Below, piece by piece: positions 47,252 through 59,883 of a stretch of DNA of 64,000 nucleotides. Each line of letters opens with the position of its first letter. The first letter of the stretch is position 1. Source of the stretch: Blasia pusilla. Its lineage: Eukaryota > Marchantiophyta > Marchantiopsida > Blasiales. A program made the position numbers and the translations under genes. The notes under the pieces are model-generated. The model worked only from the letters and a program-made list of their open reading frames with translations. It searched no databases and was not told where the DNA came from. Where the stretch lies: positions 14,632,001-14,696,000 of the forward strand of contig CM114272.1 of NCBI GenBank assembly GCA_050084515.1, given 5' to 3'.

Positions 47252-47650
47252 CCCCCACCAAAGAGATGTTGGCGGGTAGCGTATGCTGATATCCCCGTAC
47301 AGCAGATACTGGCAACAACTCAGGATACCTCTGGACCAATCTCGCCACGTGAGTTAATGATACTCGCCGCGGGGTCTCATCTCTCTCCACATAAAGGTAC
47401 TGATGCAGCCGTATGCCCGCCTGCAATAGTGCAGCCAATCCGGTGCTAATCCCTCCGAAGAGATCTAACACCCTAACGCCCTCCTCTGGGCAGTGCCACA
47501 CAACGGGTGTGGTATCTAGTGGGGTCAACGTCTCCACTCCAAGAGCCCGATCGCCACGTGACTCTCGCTGCTCTGGGATAAAAACATGACTCCACGCCTG
47601 CCTCACGAGGTTGTCGGCACTCCTCTGTAGCTCTCGAGTCGTACCCCACA
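47252..47650 (-). pseudogene. DNA methyltransferase of copy B, N-terminal part
   Basis: The minus-strand frame (part of an ORF at 47196-48011) carries VLDLFGGISTGLAALLQAG, the motif I S-adenosylmethionine site, then YLYVERDETPRRVSLTHVAR and LVQRYPELLP, matching the copy A sequence position by position. It is cut at LVGAQ by the family-S LTR. It is in the same frame as the protease-distal linker upstream, so protease and methyltransferase formed one open polyprotein frame. Confidence 0.92.
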
Positions 47651-48540
47651 ATGGTGAAGAGGCCTCGCCAACATGGGAAGAGACACCCGCCATGGCATGT
47701 CTCTCCGTGGGACTATCCGCTACTGGGGCATCCTCCGCATGTGCGTTCCTCTCCAACAACTCTCCGGGCCAACTAACACTACCTGTGAAAGCTCCACACA
47801 TGGTCACAGACTCGCCTCGTGATCGACCACCTCGTCCCGCAAACTGCACCGGTAACTGACTCATCCGGCCATCACCTGACCGCGATCTTGGCTGATAAGC
47901 AACGGTCTCCTCCCAGAAGTCAAGGATGAATCCTAGGGGATATAACACTGTACTCCCCACCAACACATCGTACAACTCAGCTGGTGTCGTAATTGCACGT
48001 GTGCGTACCAAAGCACTATCCGTCGCATGCTTTGGCTGGACTCTGACAAAAATCTTCTATTGAGTCATATACTGAGTGGGTGATATGCCCCCAATCAAGG
48101 TCTGTATCTAGAAGGGACAAGGCTCAATGTTTGCCTTCCGTAACCCCAACGCTAAACACGCCGCCTTCCCTTACATCAAGGGTTGCGCTCCCGAATCAAG
48201 TAGGACGCGCTGCGGGTCGTATACTGTCCCCGTCGAACTAACCAAGCGAAATACTCCAGCTTGGTTATCCAATAACACTACTCCAGGTGTCACCACTGCC
48301 CGCTCTATGGCCGGTCGAGCTGGCATATCTACCAACTTCACCGCCGCCGCATACCATGACTCTATGGGGAATGTCCCGAGCATCGACTCTGAGGGCAAGT
48401 CCACCACCTCCTCAATAACCTCTGAACAAGAAGCAGTCATCTCTCCATGCTCATACAACATGGCGGCCAACCGGAACACCTCAGCTGGTCCAACCCCCAA
48501 CGTCGCCAACTCTATGGCGGAAAATAGCGGAGTCTAACTC
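47651..48540 (-). pseudogene. Copy B aspartic protease and linker to DNMT
   Basis: The frame at 48171-48509 has TPGVVLLDNQAGVFRLVS and VLLDSGAQPLM, the intact retropepsin D-S-G-A active site. After a frame change near 48060-48170 the region continues with TTPAELYDVLVGSTVLYPLGF and a poorly conserved linker up to the methyltransferase. It matches copy A (MLDNRSGIFRLVS, YDVLVGGAILYLMGF). It is shifted once, so inactive as it stands. Confidence 0.85.
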
Positions 48541-50290
48541 ACTCTGGTGGCCACCTCCAACACTATGGTCGACGCTGGCTCCACTCGAGCCGGCATAGGA
48601 GTTTTCACTCCAACTCCTCGTGATGTCGACGTAGGTGCCTGAGTTGTAGGCACCGGAGGTCGTCGAGGCACCATCGATGGTGTGTGTAGTGCCTCCGAAA
48701 ATGTGAATGACTGTGGAACCCTGGCCTACCGCCCATCGGTCCCCTCTAGTGGGTCAATCTCAACTCCACCTCTCGATGGCTCGGTTCCTCTCGCAACACC
48801 CCGAGTCATCACTGCAGCTGCTTCAACCTGGGCTGCACTACACATAAATCCCATAGTGGCGAGATCCTCACCCGGGTCAAGGTAAGAGGTAGAAGCTGGA
48901 ATCACACTAGCTGCTCGTAGCTCCGTTCCTTCCCTAAGCTGCATCATCGTCATGGCAGCAATCCTCTGCTCCAACTCATTGATGCGTGAGAGAAGTGCCG
49001 GCTCTGGTGCTCCTCCTACTCCATCTCCTCTGGCTGGTGGTGGTCCTCTACCACCACATCCAGGAAGAACTCCCTGACCTCCTCCAGGACGACCGCCCCC
49101 AGGCCCTTGGCCTACCTCTGGACATGCCCCTCGGCGAAGGTCAAAACATCTATCCCTAGTGTGAAAATATCTGTGGCAATGGTCACACTGGTGCTCTGGT
49201 GGGGCCATCAATCAGAGGCACTGGTGGTCCTCTCCCATGTTGTGGGCAATTTCTCTGCCTATGGGCCCCTCCACACGTCCAACGAGACCACATCGGTCCT
49301 GCTGGGCAACATATGTAGGTACGGGTCGTTGCCTCATAGGCTCACGGTACCCGCCCTGCTCTCTCGGCACACTGGCCCGCTCCCATGGTACTGGTGCTCG
49401 CTGTGGCACTTGTGGGGTCATCGTCGCTCGTGGACCCGTCGACTCTCGAGAAATCAGCGGTCACTACCTGCTCCTCACTCATGTTGAGCTCAATACGCTC
49501 AGAAAACTCAAAGACCACCTTCAATGTGGGCTTTGCTGTGTGAATCAACACCGCATCTCGGACTCTCCTCCGTAGTTCTCGATCCATAACCCCGTACCAA
49601 TACTGGACTGAGTGCGCCTCAGTCACTCCAAACGTAGCAATGATCAACCTCCTCATGCGTGTGAATGCCTCTCTCAGACTCTCACCCGATCGTCGCTAAA
49701 AATCTTGTAGACCCTTCAGCTTGTCGATGCGTACGCCCTAGTAGCTCTTCCCCAACTGTCGAAAGAACTCCATTGTGGGGCTAAAGTTGGGTGGCCCTCT
49801 ACCACCAGAGATCTCTGCCACATCGCCTGTCTCACTGCCCTCCTCTCCATCTAGTCTCCGGGCTGATGGTGTGGGTCTCTCCCTTCTCACAATCCCATCA
49901 TATGCCTCGCGACCACTAGTGGACACTTACCCTGGAGCCCAATACATCCTCCAAGCATCGATCTCTAGTGAATATAGTGATCAAAAATCCATGTAGTCAT
50001 CCATCGGAGGACCCTCCAAGTGTTGGAACAACCCCTTTTATGCCATGAAAGGGTTGAATCGTGTCGAGGTCCGTATCTCCTGGAAGTCGCACCATGTGTC
50101 GAACTCTTGGATATCTAAGTCGATGGTGCCCACTGCACCGGAGAAACGACGTATGCCCCGATGATTCATGTCGTCCATCTCCTGCCAAGTACTAGTGTCT
50201 CTATCTCCGATCTCGTCACGAGACCCATTGTCCAGTGATGACGATCTAGCCACGGATGGATGTCAAGGTAGCTCCTCACTGGTAACCCCT
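48541..50290 (-). pseudogene. Copy B gag with zinc knuckles
   Basis: Pieces on the minus strand (50038-50253, 49738-49926, 49342-49656, 49212-49421, 48726-49211) correspond in order to copy A gag: FSGAVGTIDLDIQEFDTW, SVQYWYGVMDRELRRRVRDA and IELNMSEEQVVTADFSR. A canonical knuckle CDHCHRYFHTRDRC lies near 49150-49195. A second knuckle resembling CWTCGGDH of copy A can be read just upstream in a shifted frame near 49270, showing a frameshift there. The segment 48726-49211 is a Gly/Pro-rich linker with a short helix (ELEQRIAAM). Confidence 0.83.
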
Positions 50291-51198
50291 CGGTATCTCA
50301 CTCAGCTGTGTGTCACACCACTACTGCTGCTCGCACTACCCTGTTCTTCCGAACCCTGGAAGAACGCCGTGATGACAAACCTTGTCTCACCTGCTCAAGC
50401 ACTCCGACTCACCGAGAGTCTCCCACACGCCTCACGAGCTCACCTATGCTAACATCAACCCTGTGATGACATACTCGGCCTCACGCACGCTCAACACTCG
50501 AGCTCACCATAAGCCTCCCAACTGACTCACCTAACCTAGCGACACTCTCTCGGGTCATACACGCGACCCCTACTCGGCAATCGCCATATATCCACCAACA
50601 TGCTACACATGAAAAGAATCTACACTCGTCACCATCACTACACCCACCTAGCACCAGCTACTACCCGATACCCTGCACTCGCAATCACACACGACAAGTG
50701 CGGGAAAAGGGACTCGAATGGGTAATTTGATCACGCCCTCCAACTTGATGCACCGTCAACATACACTCCTCCACGTGATATGACAATCTCCGCAAGACAA
50801 CACTCTCCTCGACCAACACGTCGATCCTCCCGTCAACACATGCGGACAACCGGTCGGCATCATGCGCACTGCCCCTCCATCGTCAACTCTCGCAACGCCC
50901 TATCGCGCCCCAAAAACATCATGTCACGCCCGCTATCCAACTATGTCGGTCATTCACCACGTCGACATCCTCCCTGCCACCACGTTGCCCATGCGCAACC
51001 ACGTTCACCGGACCGACCTCATCCGTCCTACCACGTTCGCCGGACCGACCTCGTCTGTCCTACCACGTTGGAGGGGGGGTAACCTGGCCCGTGGCCCTAT
51101 GCAGCCCCTTGGGCCCTAGATGCGGCGTGGGGGGGGGGGCTGGCCCGCACCCCTATGGACCTCCCCAACTTATGGGGAGGGAGCAATAAATGGGGGGG
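50291..51198 (-). other. Copy B leader region, GC-rich, non-coding
   Basis: This lies between gag and the 5' LTR sequence of copy B. There are no domains on either strand. It contains runs of G (near 51066-51075 and 51128-51140) and the repeated word ACCACGTT...CCGGACCGACCTC near 50990-51060. It probably represents the untranslated leader. Confidence 0.5.
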
Positions 51199-51643
51199 CG
51201 TGGATAGGGCGTAGGAGCTAGCGGACTATCTTGAGTGTAACTTTGTCCCACGGTGTTGGATGAGGTTGAGGATAGGTCCATTGTGTCAGGAACATCGTTT
51301 TTGACAACTTTCATGTTGAGGTCTTTTACAGCCGGATGACTTGTTGACCAGGTCACCCGCCCCTGGTAACCTGAAAGCGCAGGTTATCAAGGGGAGGGCT
51401 ATTTTTATGGGAAGAGCCTTTTGGCTCTTCCCAACCCTATATAAGAGAGGAAGATGGCTTTCCTAAGCCATCTTTCTCGTGTTGGGCCGTTGGAGCACCT
51501 CCCTTGTATGTATGTGAGATAGGACTAGGGTGTTGGCGTCCGGATTCCTTGATAGCACAGGGTGGACAACGCTCGATATGCCGATGTAGATTGAGGAGTG
51601 GAGTTTTAGGCCGGGTGTGCCGTTTTTACTACTCTTTATTTTT
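51199..51643 (+). repeat. Copy B-type LTR fragment in inverted orientation
   Basis: It starts within the LTR at CGTGGATAGGGCGTAGG and runs to CTCTTTATTTTT, containing the TATA box CCCTATATAAG near 51437. It is the reverse orientation of the neighbouring piece at 51645-51962 and of the 3' LTR of copy B. It therefore indicates an inversion or a second LTR joined head to head. Confidence 0.9.
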
Positions 51644-51644
51644 A

Positions 51645-51962
51645 CATGAGAAAGATGGCTTAGGAAAGCCATCTTACTCTCTTATATAGGGTTGGGAAGA
51701 GCCAAAAGGCTCTTCCCTTAAAAATAGCCCTCCCCTTGGTAACCTTCACGCACAAGTTACCAGGGGCGGATGACCTGGTCAACAAGTCACCCGGCTGTAT
51801 AAGACCTCAACATGAAACTTGTCAGAAACAACGTTCCTGACACAATGGACCTATCATCAACCTCATCCGACACCGTGGGACAAAGTTACACTCAAGATAG
51901 TCCGCTGGCTCCTACGCCCTATCCACGATAGATCTCGGCCTATCGGCTACTCAGATCTGACA
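51645..51962 (-). repeat. Copy B 5' LTR, truncated
   Basis: On the minus strand it begins TGTCAGATCTGAGTAGCCG at 51962, matching the 3' LTR start TGTCACATCTGAG. It proceeds through the TATA box to CCATCTTTCTCATG, where it stops in mid-LTR and abuts the inverted fragment. The left flank on the element strand (TGGAA) does not match any sequence clearly placed at the other end. Confidence 0.88.
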
Positions 51963-54900
51963 TTCCAGTACATGTCTATACAAACATTCAGATAAATACA
52001 AAAGCTTCTAAAATTACAAATAGATGATCTTTATGACACAACATAACCTCAACATAAAAATATTGATTTACAACTTTCTTGGATATATTAAGTGGATATT
52101 CTCAACTTTTTTACAATTGGCGAGATACAATGAGGTAATCTATACTCCTCCCATCATTTGAAGAGTAATAGTTGTCTGTAAGCTTATGACTATGTATTTG
52201 ATAAGGAAACAAATAAAATGCAACATATATCTTACAGGATCCATCCATGATTGATTGAAACAATGTTTTGTCTTTCTTATAAATCCTAAAGAAACTATGT
52301 TCACAAGATATTGTGTGAATCTTCCAAAACAAACCTATCGTGCACATAGACATTGTTATATAACGTAGACCGCTATCACTAATCAACACACACGAATAAA
52401 AGCCTAACTCAATCATCCATTGAATAGAATCACAATGCCAAACCGTCACCAGAATATCTAAAATCTCACACAACACGCAAATATCTCCGTGGGTCTCATG
52501 CACACTCACTCTAGCTTTCTCTATTGTCAAACCAAACCCACTCTCGTGGTGGGAGTATGAGGTTACTCACAAGGCAAGCAACATCATAGTTCTCTTTCCT
52601 CTTGCTCAAGAGGTTCAACAAGGAGATAATGAACTCTCCAAGCTCATTCTCGTTGAGATATACCCTCTCTCGCTAAGTCCTCCCTTTGATCCTCCTCAAA
52701 GTATTTCTTAAAGTCCTCCCTTTCGTCATCTTCCAAGTCTTCCTCAAAGTCTTACCCTTTGGTGACTTGTGCACCAAATTCTTCCTCAAAGTCCTCTCCT
52801 TGGTGAATTGCGCTGCCAAGTTACCAATTGACCCTAAACCTACAATAGTGGATCAAAAGCAACCTTCCAGAAACAGAAAGGGAAAGTTCACATAATTGGG
52901 GAACTTCCTCGGAATAGTAAGCTCCTCATATGACCTTCAAATGGATCTACATATAAAAAGAAGTCTATCATAGAAAGTTGCCCTACTCTCTGGCAAGTAA
53001 TTCATGACTTAATGGACTCGGCCTCTAATCTCTACCAAAACGTTACACAAGAACTTGTTGTTCCACAACAAAAGACGTGACAAACCCCTCTGTGCACTTC
53101 AAGGCTAAAACAAGAAACATTCCACACAAGGTCTAGTGGGTATGATCACTTAATATGTACGGATTTGTAAGTTGTGTTTGTCTATTTATCTTGTTCGTTT
53201 TACTAGTTTAAAATGATTTAAGATATAGATTTCATTGCATGTTTACCTATTGCATGTTTTCTTATGCTTTTGAGATAAGAATCAATGAATTGATTATTAT
53301 CTAAGATGCCCAAAATAACAACATTCCTATTATCATAGTCATGTGAGGGTCTCACGTATTAAAAAACCAGAAAATATAACTTAATCGATATGAACTTGAA
53401 ACTTTTGGTATTCAGGGTTTATTATTACAATAATTATGGGCATATTTTCCATGACCATTGCTTATGTGTTTGGTGCATTTGAATTGTCTCATTCTAAGCT
53501 TTTGAAGACCATATTATTAGTCCCCTATACATATTGGATTAACTTCCTATGACCTTTTAACATGAAGAACTACCAAATGCTAAGTTGAATTATGAGTTAG
53601 GTTGCAACCTCCTTAGAGTATAACTCTTGTGGAACTCAACCTCTTAAAAAGTTTCATCGTCCGTTCGATCAAGCACTTTTGGTTCACAATCGTTCACCTT
53701 TGGAAATCCATCCCCTTATGTATAGTTGTAGACGCTTGTAGGCACCCCTCAACCTTTTCCAAATTTGCCCCTACTTATGGTTGTCAACTCATATTGTTGC
53801 TTCAACCCTGCGAGTATGTTTGAATAAAGATTAATCATCGGTGCATTAGGCTTATTTCTCTAGAAGATTTTTAAAGGACGTCTTATTTAACCTAAGCACA
53901 TCTTGGATATACCCTCGATGACCTCAAGTATGGAAAACCTCTAGATAATTAACATTATTCCAATCTAGATAATAGATACTTAGATTCCAATCTCTTAAGG
54001 ACTTAAGTACTACTCAAGTCTCACATTGGGTTTGGTCCTAGAAATCACAACTTCATTGTTCACACACCGATAAAGGCTTGTATCTTTCATTTTGCAAATA
54101 GCAACTCATTTTCTAGACCTCAACAAACTTCCACCCTACCAGAATCCCATTAGAGTTTTGATGCTCCTTATTTGCATTCTTCTTGTTACGAAGGTTATAA
54201 CACTAATTGGGGTTTTTCTTTCATTTATACAAAAGTTGTCTTTTTCGGTTTTATTACTAAAGTCATCAATTCTCTTTGTTAGTGGAGTCAGTGATTCAAA
54301 AAAGGTGTCAAAGAGAGATAAGAGCATAGTTATAGGGTTAGACATACCCTTACCTCTCTGAATCCAGAATTAAATCAATCCTCATTGTTAGATTGCCCAC
54401 TTGCAAGGATTCCTGCAAAATACCCATCATTTGTTGTCATAAGAATAGTAAATGAAAATTTATCATATAACCCAAGAGATTATGAGGACAACCATTAAGA
54501 CACACTACTAATTAACAAGGTTGATAGATTTTTTTGAAACCTTGCTAGGTTTGGGGATTTTTTTAAATGGTGAAGGGGGTATGATCAGAAATCAAAAGCA
54601 ATCACTTTCCAAATGACTTTGGTCTTACAATTCCTACAAAGCTTGAGGAATATTTTGAAGGCTAAATTACCTCCATGAAACACTTTATGGATTCCATACC
54701 TTTAGGGGTTAAGCAAGTACAAAGACTAAAACCATTCAACCCTAAAGTTCATGGACCCTAGCCCCTTAAAATCACGATCTTCACTTCGAGGATATGGAAT
54801 ATCTTCTACACTCCAAGGAAACAAGATTACGCATGCAAGAGGGTTCCCTCCCAATTCTTTGAAGAATGGAGATTTCCTAACCATGGTTGTAGCTAGACCT

Positions 54901-55760
54901 ATCCAATTGTCCCCCTTTTTTTTAAAGTATCCCTCAGTACCTATAGGTGGTATGTCTCTAGGTACCTTCTTTTGGTTTAGAATAAATTTTCATAATTCTT
55001 ATTTATGTAGATTGTTAGAGGGAAGTTCGAGCTGCCCCTAAATATGAAAGCTCAAAACAACCCCCTTAAATTATGTCCCTCAATATAGTCAACATGGTTT
55101 CTCGCCCAAGTATCCATTTTTAACTCCAAACCTCAAGAGTGATCTTAATTTTGCATTATGGAATATTGTTCCTTAATCAAATTTAGGGGATCAAAAGATA
55201 TGTGTGCGTGTAGAGGAAGAGGGAGGGTGGATAATCTAAGGTCTAGTTGAGATACCCGTATCAACTGAAACATGTGAATTAGATATGTTTCCCTTAAGTG
55301 ACCACACTTGTTTAAGGTATATATTTTCATAAAAAAGGTGTTATTCTAAAACTTGAGTTGAACAAACCAAAAACCAAAAGTGCAATTTAGGACATGGTCA
55401 ATGAGATATCCTTGAACATAGGTATTTATTGACATCCCCTATTCCCTATTGAAACATCATAGTAGGGGGCCTAAAGTTACCCTACAACAAATTTTGTGAG
55501 TGACAATTACAAAAAATACTCTAAACCATAATTAGATATCTTAAGAGGTATCGTGTTGATGTTTTGGTTATTGATGTGCTTAGGTTAAACAAGACGTCCT
55601 TTAAAAATCTGAAAATTGATTTAGAATGGCCCTTGATTACTATGAGAGCTAGTTATGGGAGGCAATGCAAAACCCTAAACTTATACATTGCACGAGCTTA
55701 TATTAGTTTGTATAACCTATAATTGACGTTATAAATGGACATTAAGAACAATGTATGATA
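51963..55760. other. ~3.8 kb AT-rich DNA with no recognisable gene
   Basis: Only short ORFs without domains are present. Around 52680-52800 the phrase CCTCAAAGTC recurs in a short imperfect repeat. No transposon protein or RNA gene is visible. Confidence 0.5.
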
Positions 55761-55761
55761 T

Positions 55762-56043
55762 AAGGATTATTTTGAACTCTCATATTAAGAAGACTTGGGT
55801 CTCACATTGGGGTTATGGCCAATTAGCAAATTGGCCATAACCCCAATGTGAGACCCAAAGGATTATTTTGAACTCTCATATTAAGAAGACTCAATGTGAG
55901 ACCCAATTAAGAAGCAACTTAAAGTTCCCTCTAGCAATCTTTGTAAGTAATATTTATGACGATTTATCCTAAATCACATCACTTAGAGTTCAAAATAACC
56001 CATTGGGTCTCACATTGGGGTTATGGCCAATTAGCAAATTGGC
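55762..56043. repeat. Foldback with perfect 30-bp arms plus direct repeats
   Basis: Arms 55795-55824 and 55829-55858 are perfect reverse complements around a 4-base loop AGCA. A ~33-bp sequence (GGATTATTTTGAACTCTCAT...) occurs on both sides (about 55763-55795 and 55860-55891). The left-arm sequence with its loop recurs at about 56005-56043. Partial copies of the arm lie between. It looks like a small rearranged foldback element. Confidence 0.93.
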
Positions 56044-58600
56044 CGTGTTCATTGCTTTATTTATGGCCGAAATTTTGGTGGACGGGAAAAAAATCGTTTA
56101 AATAAAACGCCAATGGGGATTGTGTAGGTTGTCAAATTTTTTGAGTGGAAGTCATATTCCCCTTGTTGTTCTCAACGACAACAAATCACAACAGGATATC
56201 CAATTATGTTAGGATCACATTCACTTCTTGAAGTGGAGGTCATCATAAGATCTTCGTATAGGATGACTAAAACAAATACCATGTGTCTTGCCATGTTTTT
56301 TGGAGGATCCCTCACGATAGATTTATATCGTTGTTAGTAGTAGGTCGGGGTTGATTTTTGTCGATGGAAATTCGTGCAACCCCTATTATTACCTTTCTAA
56401 AGCAAATTCTTTTTGAAAGTTGTATATTCTATCCCTTATAGTCATGACCTCGACCAAAGTAGATATCATGTCTTTTGTGGTGGAATGAAGAGTTTTAGTG
56501 TGACACTTTTGGGGGGGATAGGAGGTCGAGTCCAAGAGGTCATTGATGATAGACTAACCTACAAGAGTATATTACACTTTGGGTTGGGCCTAATTGGAGG
56601 CCATTTAAGAACATACTATTTTAGAAAGACTTTAGTTTATATTTTTGGAAAGTCTCTCTTGATCCAATATTAAAGGTTTAGGTTTAAGTTGATGACTTGT
56701 GTGCGGAGGTTTGACAAAGAGAAAATGAGCTTGGGTTGAGTCACAAAGACTCAAATGGTTTTAGTTCAATAAGTAGCCAAGAAGTTGCTAAATGCTAATC
56801 AGGTGGAGTCCCCTCAAGTGCGTATGGTCTCCTTAGGAAGTCTCTTCCCCAAGCCTTGACCAATCTCCCCATATTTCTTGCCTATACCCAAGCAAGTTAG
56901 TTAATTCCTCAAGGTGAGTCCTTAGCTCAAACTTGAAATACAACCATACACACATGATAGTTAGTTAATAGTTGAAGGACGTGGGTGAGTAGGGCGGGAG
57001 ATTGTGCCCCCTAAAGATACTTTGGGGATTCTCTAAGGGAAATCATATTTCCCAATTGTTCCCCTTGGGCCCTTAATTTAGACCCTCGACCCAAACGTGG
57101 TTTGCGACATGCAAGCCCGCATTTGACTAGTCAACCATCAAGATGCATTAGCGAAGGCTTCATGCACATTATGCAACTATCGTCTACATAAATGCATCTT
57201 ATTGCTTGATTCATGGTTCATATGTCTTATGGCTAGCGTCTGTCTTGACTCCTCGTTTGGCATCCCATGGATGTCTTGTTGCCCTTTGCTTTCAATGACT
57301 AGTCTCGTGGCGTTTCACCCATCATGACTACTTACCTATTACTTACTTCTCGCCCTTGAGTGGGCGCTTGGCTCCAAGGGCTCAAAACTTGCTTGCCTTG
57401 CCTTTGTCCAGAAAGTGGCTACCACCCTTTTTTTGCTTGACGCTAATGACAAGACACATGCATGTATCACCTAGAGTTTGTCCAACAACCGATTCTACTA
57501 CCCTTCTTAGTCTCGTGGATAACTAATATTGGTTCTGAAATTTGATGGTTCATCCCAAGGTCTTTCCTCCTCGGACCTATGATCATGACTCACTTCCGAA
57601 TCCTTGCTAGCATGGATGCAATACACTGAGTTATTTTTGAGTGGCCCTAATAGCGCGTGTCACTCAAGCATTGAGATTTAGGAAATAAGATTTGGCGAGT
57701 CACATGTAACTCTACTCTGTCGACATGTAATATGAAGGGATGATCTACTTTGGGCTAGCATGCGGGCCTTTAAGGTGGAGCTCTTTTCCGTACTAGGCAT
57801 GTGGTATGGTCAAGAGAGGATGTGTCTGTCTCATTATGACAATACCTTGATAGGTATCTTGTCGGACATGATTTGCATTCTACATATAATGTCGCACAAA
57901 ATTGGACAAGCGACACTATGAGCTCCTTGTGACACGTCTTGACATACAATAGATTCATGCTCATGCTACATACAAATGGGTACTTATTTGGCTCAATTCC
58001 CTTAATAAATACTCAAACCTTACTCCAAAATGATTTAGTGGCTTTGTAACAATCTCCACTTCTCCTTTGGATAGAAGAAGTAGTAACACCTTATTAAATA
58101 TTCCACCCCTTCCTAAAATAATTCCCACTCCTCAACTTCTTAAGGAGTACCAAAAACTTCCTTATAATCATTATGATTCTCTTCTAACTACGATTCAAAC
58201 ACAATATAATTCCTTGCCCCAAATTTTACACCTACCATGGTGACAAGGGGCACTTGAAAATCACAAGTGTGTTAATGTTTTGTACATACCTTACTAGTAA
58301 GAGTGTCCGTTTGATGCACATGCAGGAGTTTGTACTTCCTATATTCCTCCATTTTGGAATAACTTTAAATAAGATCTTAGGTTCATGCAAATATTCTCAT
58401 AAGATCTATATCATGTCTCATAAGACTCCGATGTCTATAATCTCGAGATGTAGGTCCAGTTTGAAACTCCAACGTAGTAGAAATTGAGATAGAAATATGT
58501 ATGGATGGTAGAGGACATCCACTCTCTGGAAGAGACGTCTATGTACTCTAATTTATATTATTATTGGAGAGTGCCCTTCGTTTTGCAAACTCCTCTACGC
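56044..58600. other. ~2.6 kb with no recognisable gene; possible diverged LTR fragment
   Basis: No coding domain was found; the 86-codon ORF at 56413-56673 is anonymous. Near 56990-57110 wording such as TTGGGCCCTTAATTTAGACCCTCGACCC resembles the interior of the family-S LTR, so an old copy may lie here, but the ends cannot be placed. Confidence 0.4.
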
Positions 58601-58699
58601 TTGACACTTGGCATTGTCAACCAATAGGATTGCTCGCCTTATAAACCAATAAGATAGCTTGAAATTGATTTAAAATAACACTTGAAAACTTGAGAGTTA

Positions 58700-58752
58700 A
58701 TTTGGGAGGTAATTTAAACACATGCATTGCGCGTGCACGAGCTTACACTAGT
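58700..58752 (+). mobile_element. Possible Helitron 3' terminus
   Basis: The sequence ATGCATTGCGCGTGCACGAG followed by CTTACACTAG|T has the look of a plant Helitron 3' end: GC-rich potential stem, then CTAG before a T. A related but decayed version (ATTGCACGAGCTTATATTAGT) occurs near 55687-55707. This is motif-based only. Confidence 0.4.
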
Positions 58753-58837
58753 CTTGATAAATGTGAATCTACTATTTTGGAAAATAAATGCACATTTGTG
58801 TATAGAAATGCCGAAAAGAATAACCCATTTGTTCACA

Positions 58838-58870
58838 TCTATACTATTATGGGAGAGTCCTTTCTCGCTG
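58838..58870 (+). mobile_element. Possible Helitron 5' terminus
   Basis: TCTATACTATTATGGGAGAG follows an A at 58837, resembling the TC-starting 5' ends of plant Helitrons, which insert between A and T. A Helitron transposase reading the same way begins at about 62.3 kb, so this could be its left end. A related string lies near 58550. No 3' end is in the window to confirm it. Confidence 0.35.
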
Positions 58871-59245
58871 TGCAAACACCTCTCCAACTTCCACGTGGCA
58901 CTTCAAGCGAACCAGGGTGTTCGGTGCTTATGTCTTACGTAGTATGTTTTAGGGTTTTGTTCATAGCCGCCCTAGCCTCCTGTAACAGTTTTTCTAACGA
59001 ACGTGGAATTTTGGCGCGTCTGAAGCATACCTATCACGTGCGACTAACTTAGGGTTTCATTTTTGGCCGCAACTTTTGTGTCAAATTTCTGTCCTTTCTG
59101 ATTTGGATCCTTCAAACCAGCGTCGTCCGATGAGATTGGCTTCTTATTTCTCGAGTAGTGAGTGCAAGGGTTGTGATTCAAACTTGACCCTTATTTATTC
59201 CCTCTTACAAATTACAATCCCCATTTTTCTCACGACGGTTGTTGA

Positions 59246-59731
59246 GGTAAAGTGAACTCATTCATTCATCGAGCTCTATTGTCATTCATACACGCTGAAC
59301 TTCATTTATTGCTAGATAGAGTAAGACATGTCTCTGCTTTACAAGTCTACATTGCTTTGAGCTCTATGAACTAAAATACTGAGCTCTATGTAGTTGCGGA
59401 TGAACATAGCAGGCTCAGTTTGCCCCGATTAAGCGGCCCTTGATGTGATCTCAAGATCAGCTCCCGCGTTCTTGACGTCCCCTACCCTGGTAAAGTGAAC
59501 TCATTCATTCACCGAGCTCTACTGTCATTCATACACGCTGAACTTCATTTATTGCTAGATAGAGTAAGACATGTCTCTGCTTTACGAGTCTACATTGCTT
59601 TGAGCTCTATGAACTAAAATACTGGGCTCTATGTAGTTGCGGATGAACATAGCAGGCTCAGTTTGACCCGATTAAGCGGCCCTTGATGTGATCTCAAGAT
59701 CAGCTCCCACGTTCTTGACGTCCCCTACCCT
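59246..59731. repeat. 243-bp tandem duplication
   Basis: Units 59246-59488 and 59489-59731 are nearly identical and adjacent, both starting GGTAAAGTGAACTCATTCAT and ending CCCCTACCCT, with only a few differences. The array lies about 150 bases upstream of the ORF at 59884. Confidence 0.95.
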
Positions 59732-59883
59732 GCTCAAGATTTGCAGCAACTTTAACGACTTTTCGAGAGCTCCTCCACATTCGACGTTCGCTCCATCACC
59801 TCTAGAGCTCCTCACATTTTAATCATCTTCCGACATCTGCAACATCCGAAACAGCAAAGGAGCAGAACGAAAACTACCTAGAG

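Larger units (their letters stand above)
42272..51962 (-). mobile_element. DNMT/PHD-bearing Ty3/gypsy retrotransposon, copy B
   Basis: On the minus strand this ~9.7 kb region repeats the plan of copy A: gag, protease, C5-DNA methyltransferase, RT, RNase H, integrase tail and PHD. It is flanked by LTR sequence of a related but different type (TGTCA[C/G]ATCTGAGTAGC start, TATA box in CCCTATATAAG). It keeps several residues that copy A lost (protease D-S-G, RT YIDD, PHD His). It lacks most of the integrase, has a solo LTR inserted in the methyltransferase, and its 5' LTR is rearranged. No target-site duplication was found. Confidence 0.88.

Noticed and set aside
48127-48537. 136-codon plus-strand ORF
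   Set aside because: Antisense shadow of the copy B protease region.
42217-51967. TTCCA at 42217-42221 as the partner of TTCCA at 51963-51967 (copy B TSD)
   Set aside because: The element would then end without CA and about 50 bases beyond the recognised repeat. A pentamer match within such a range is likely by chance.
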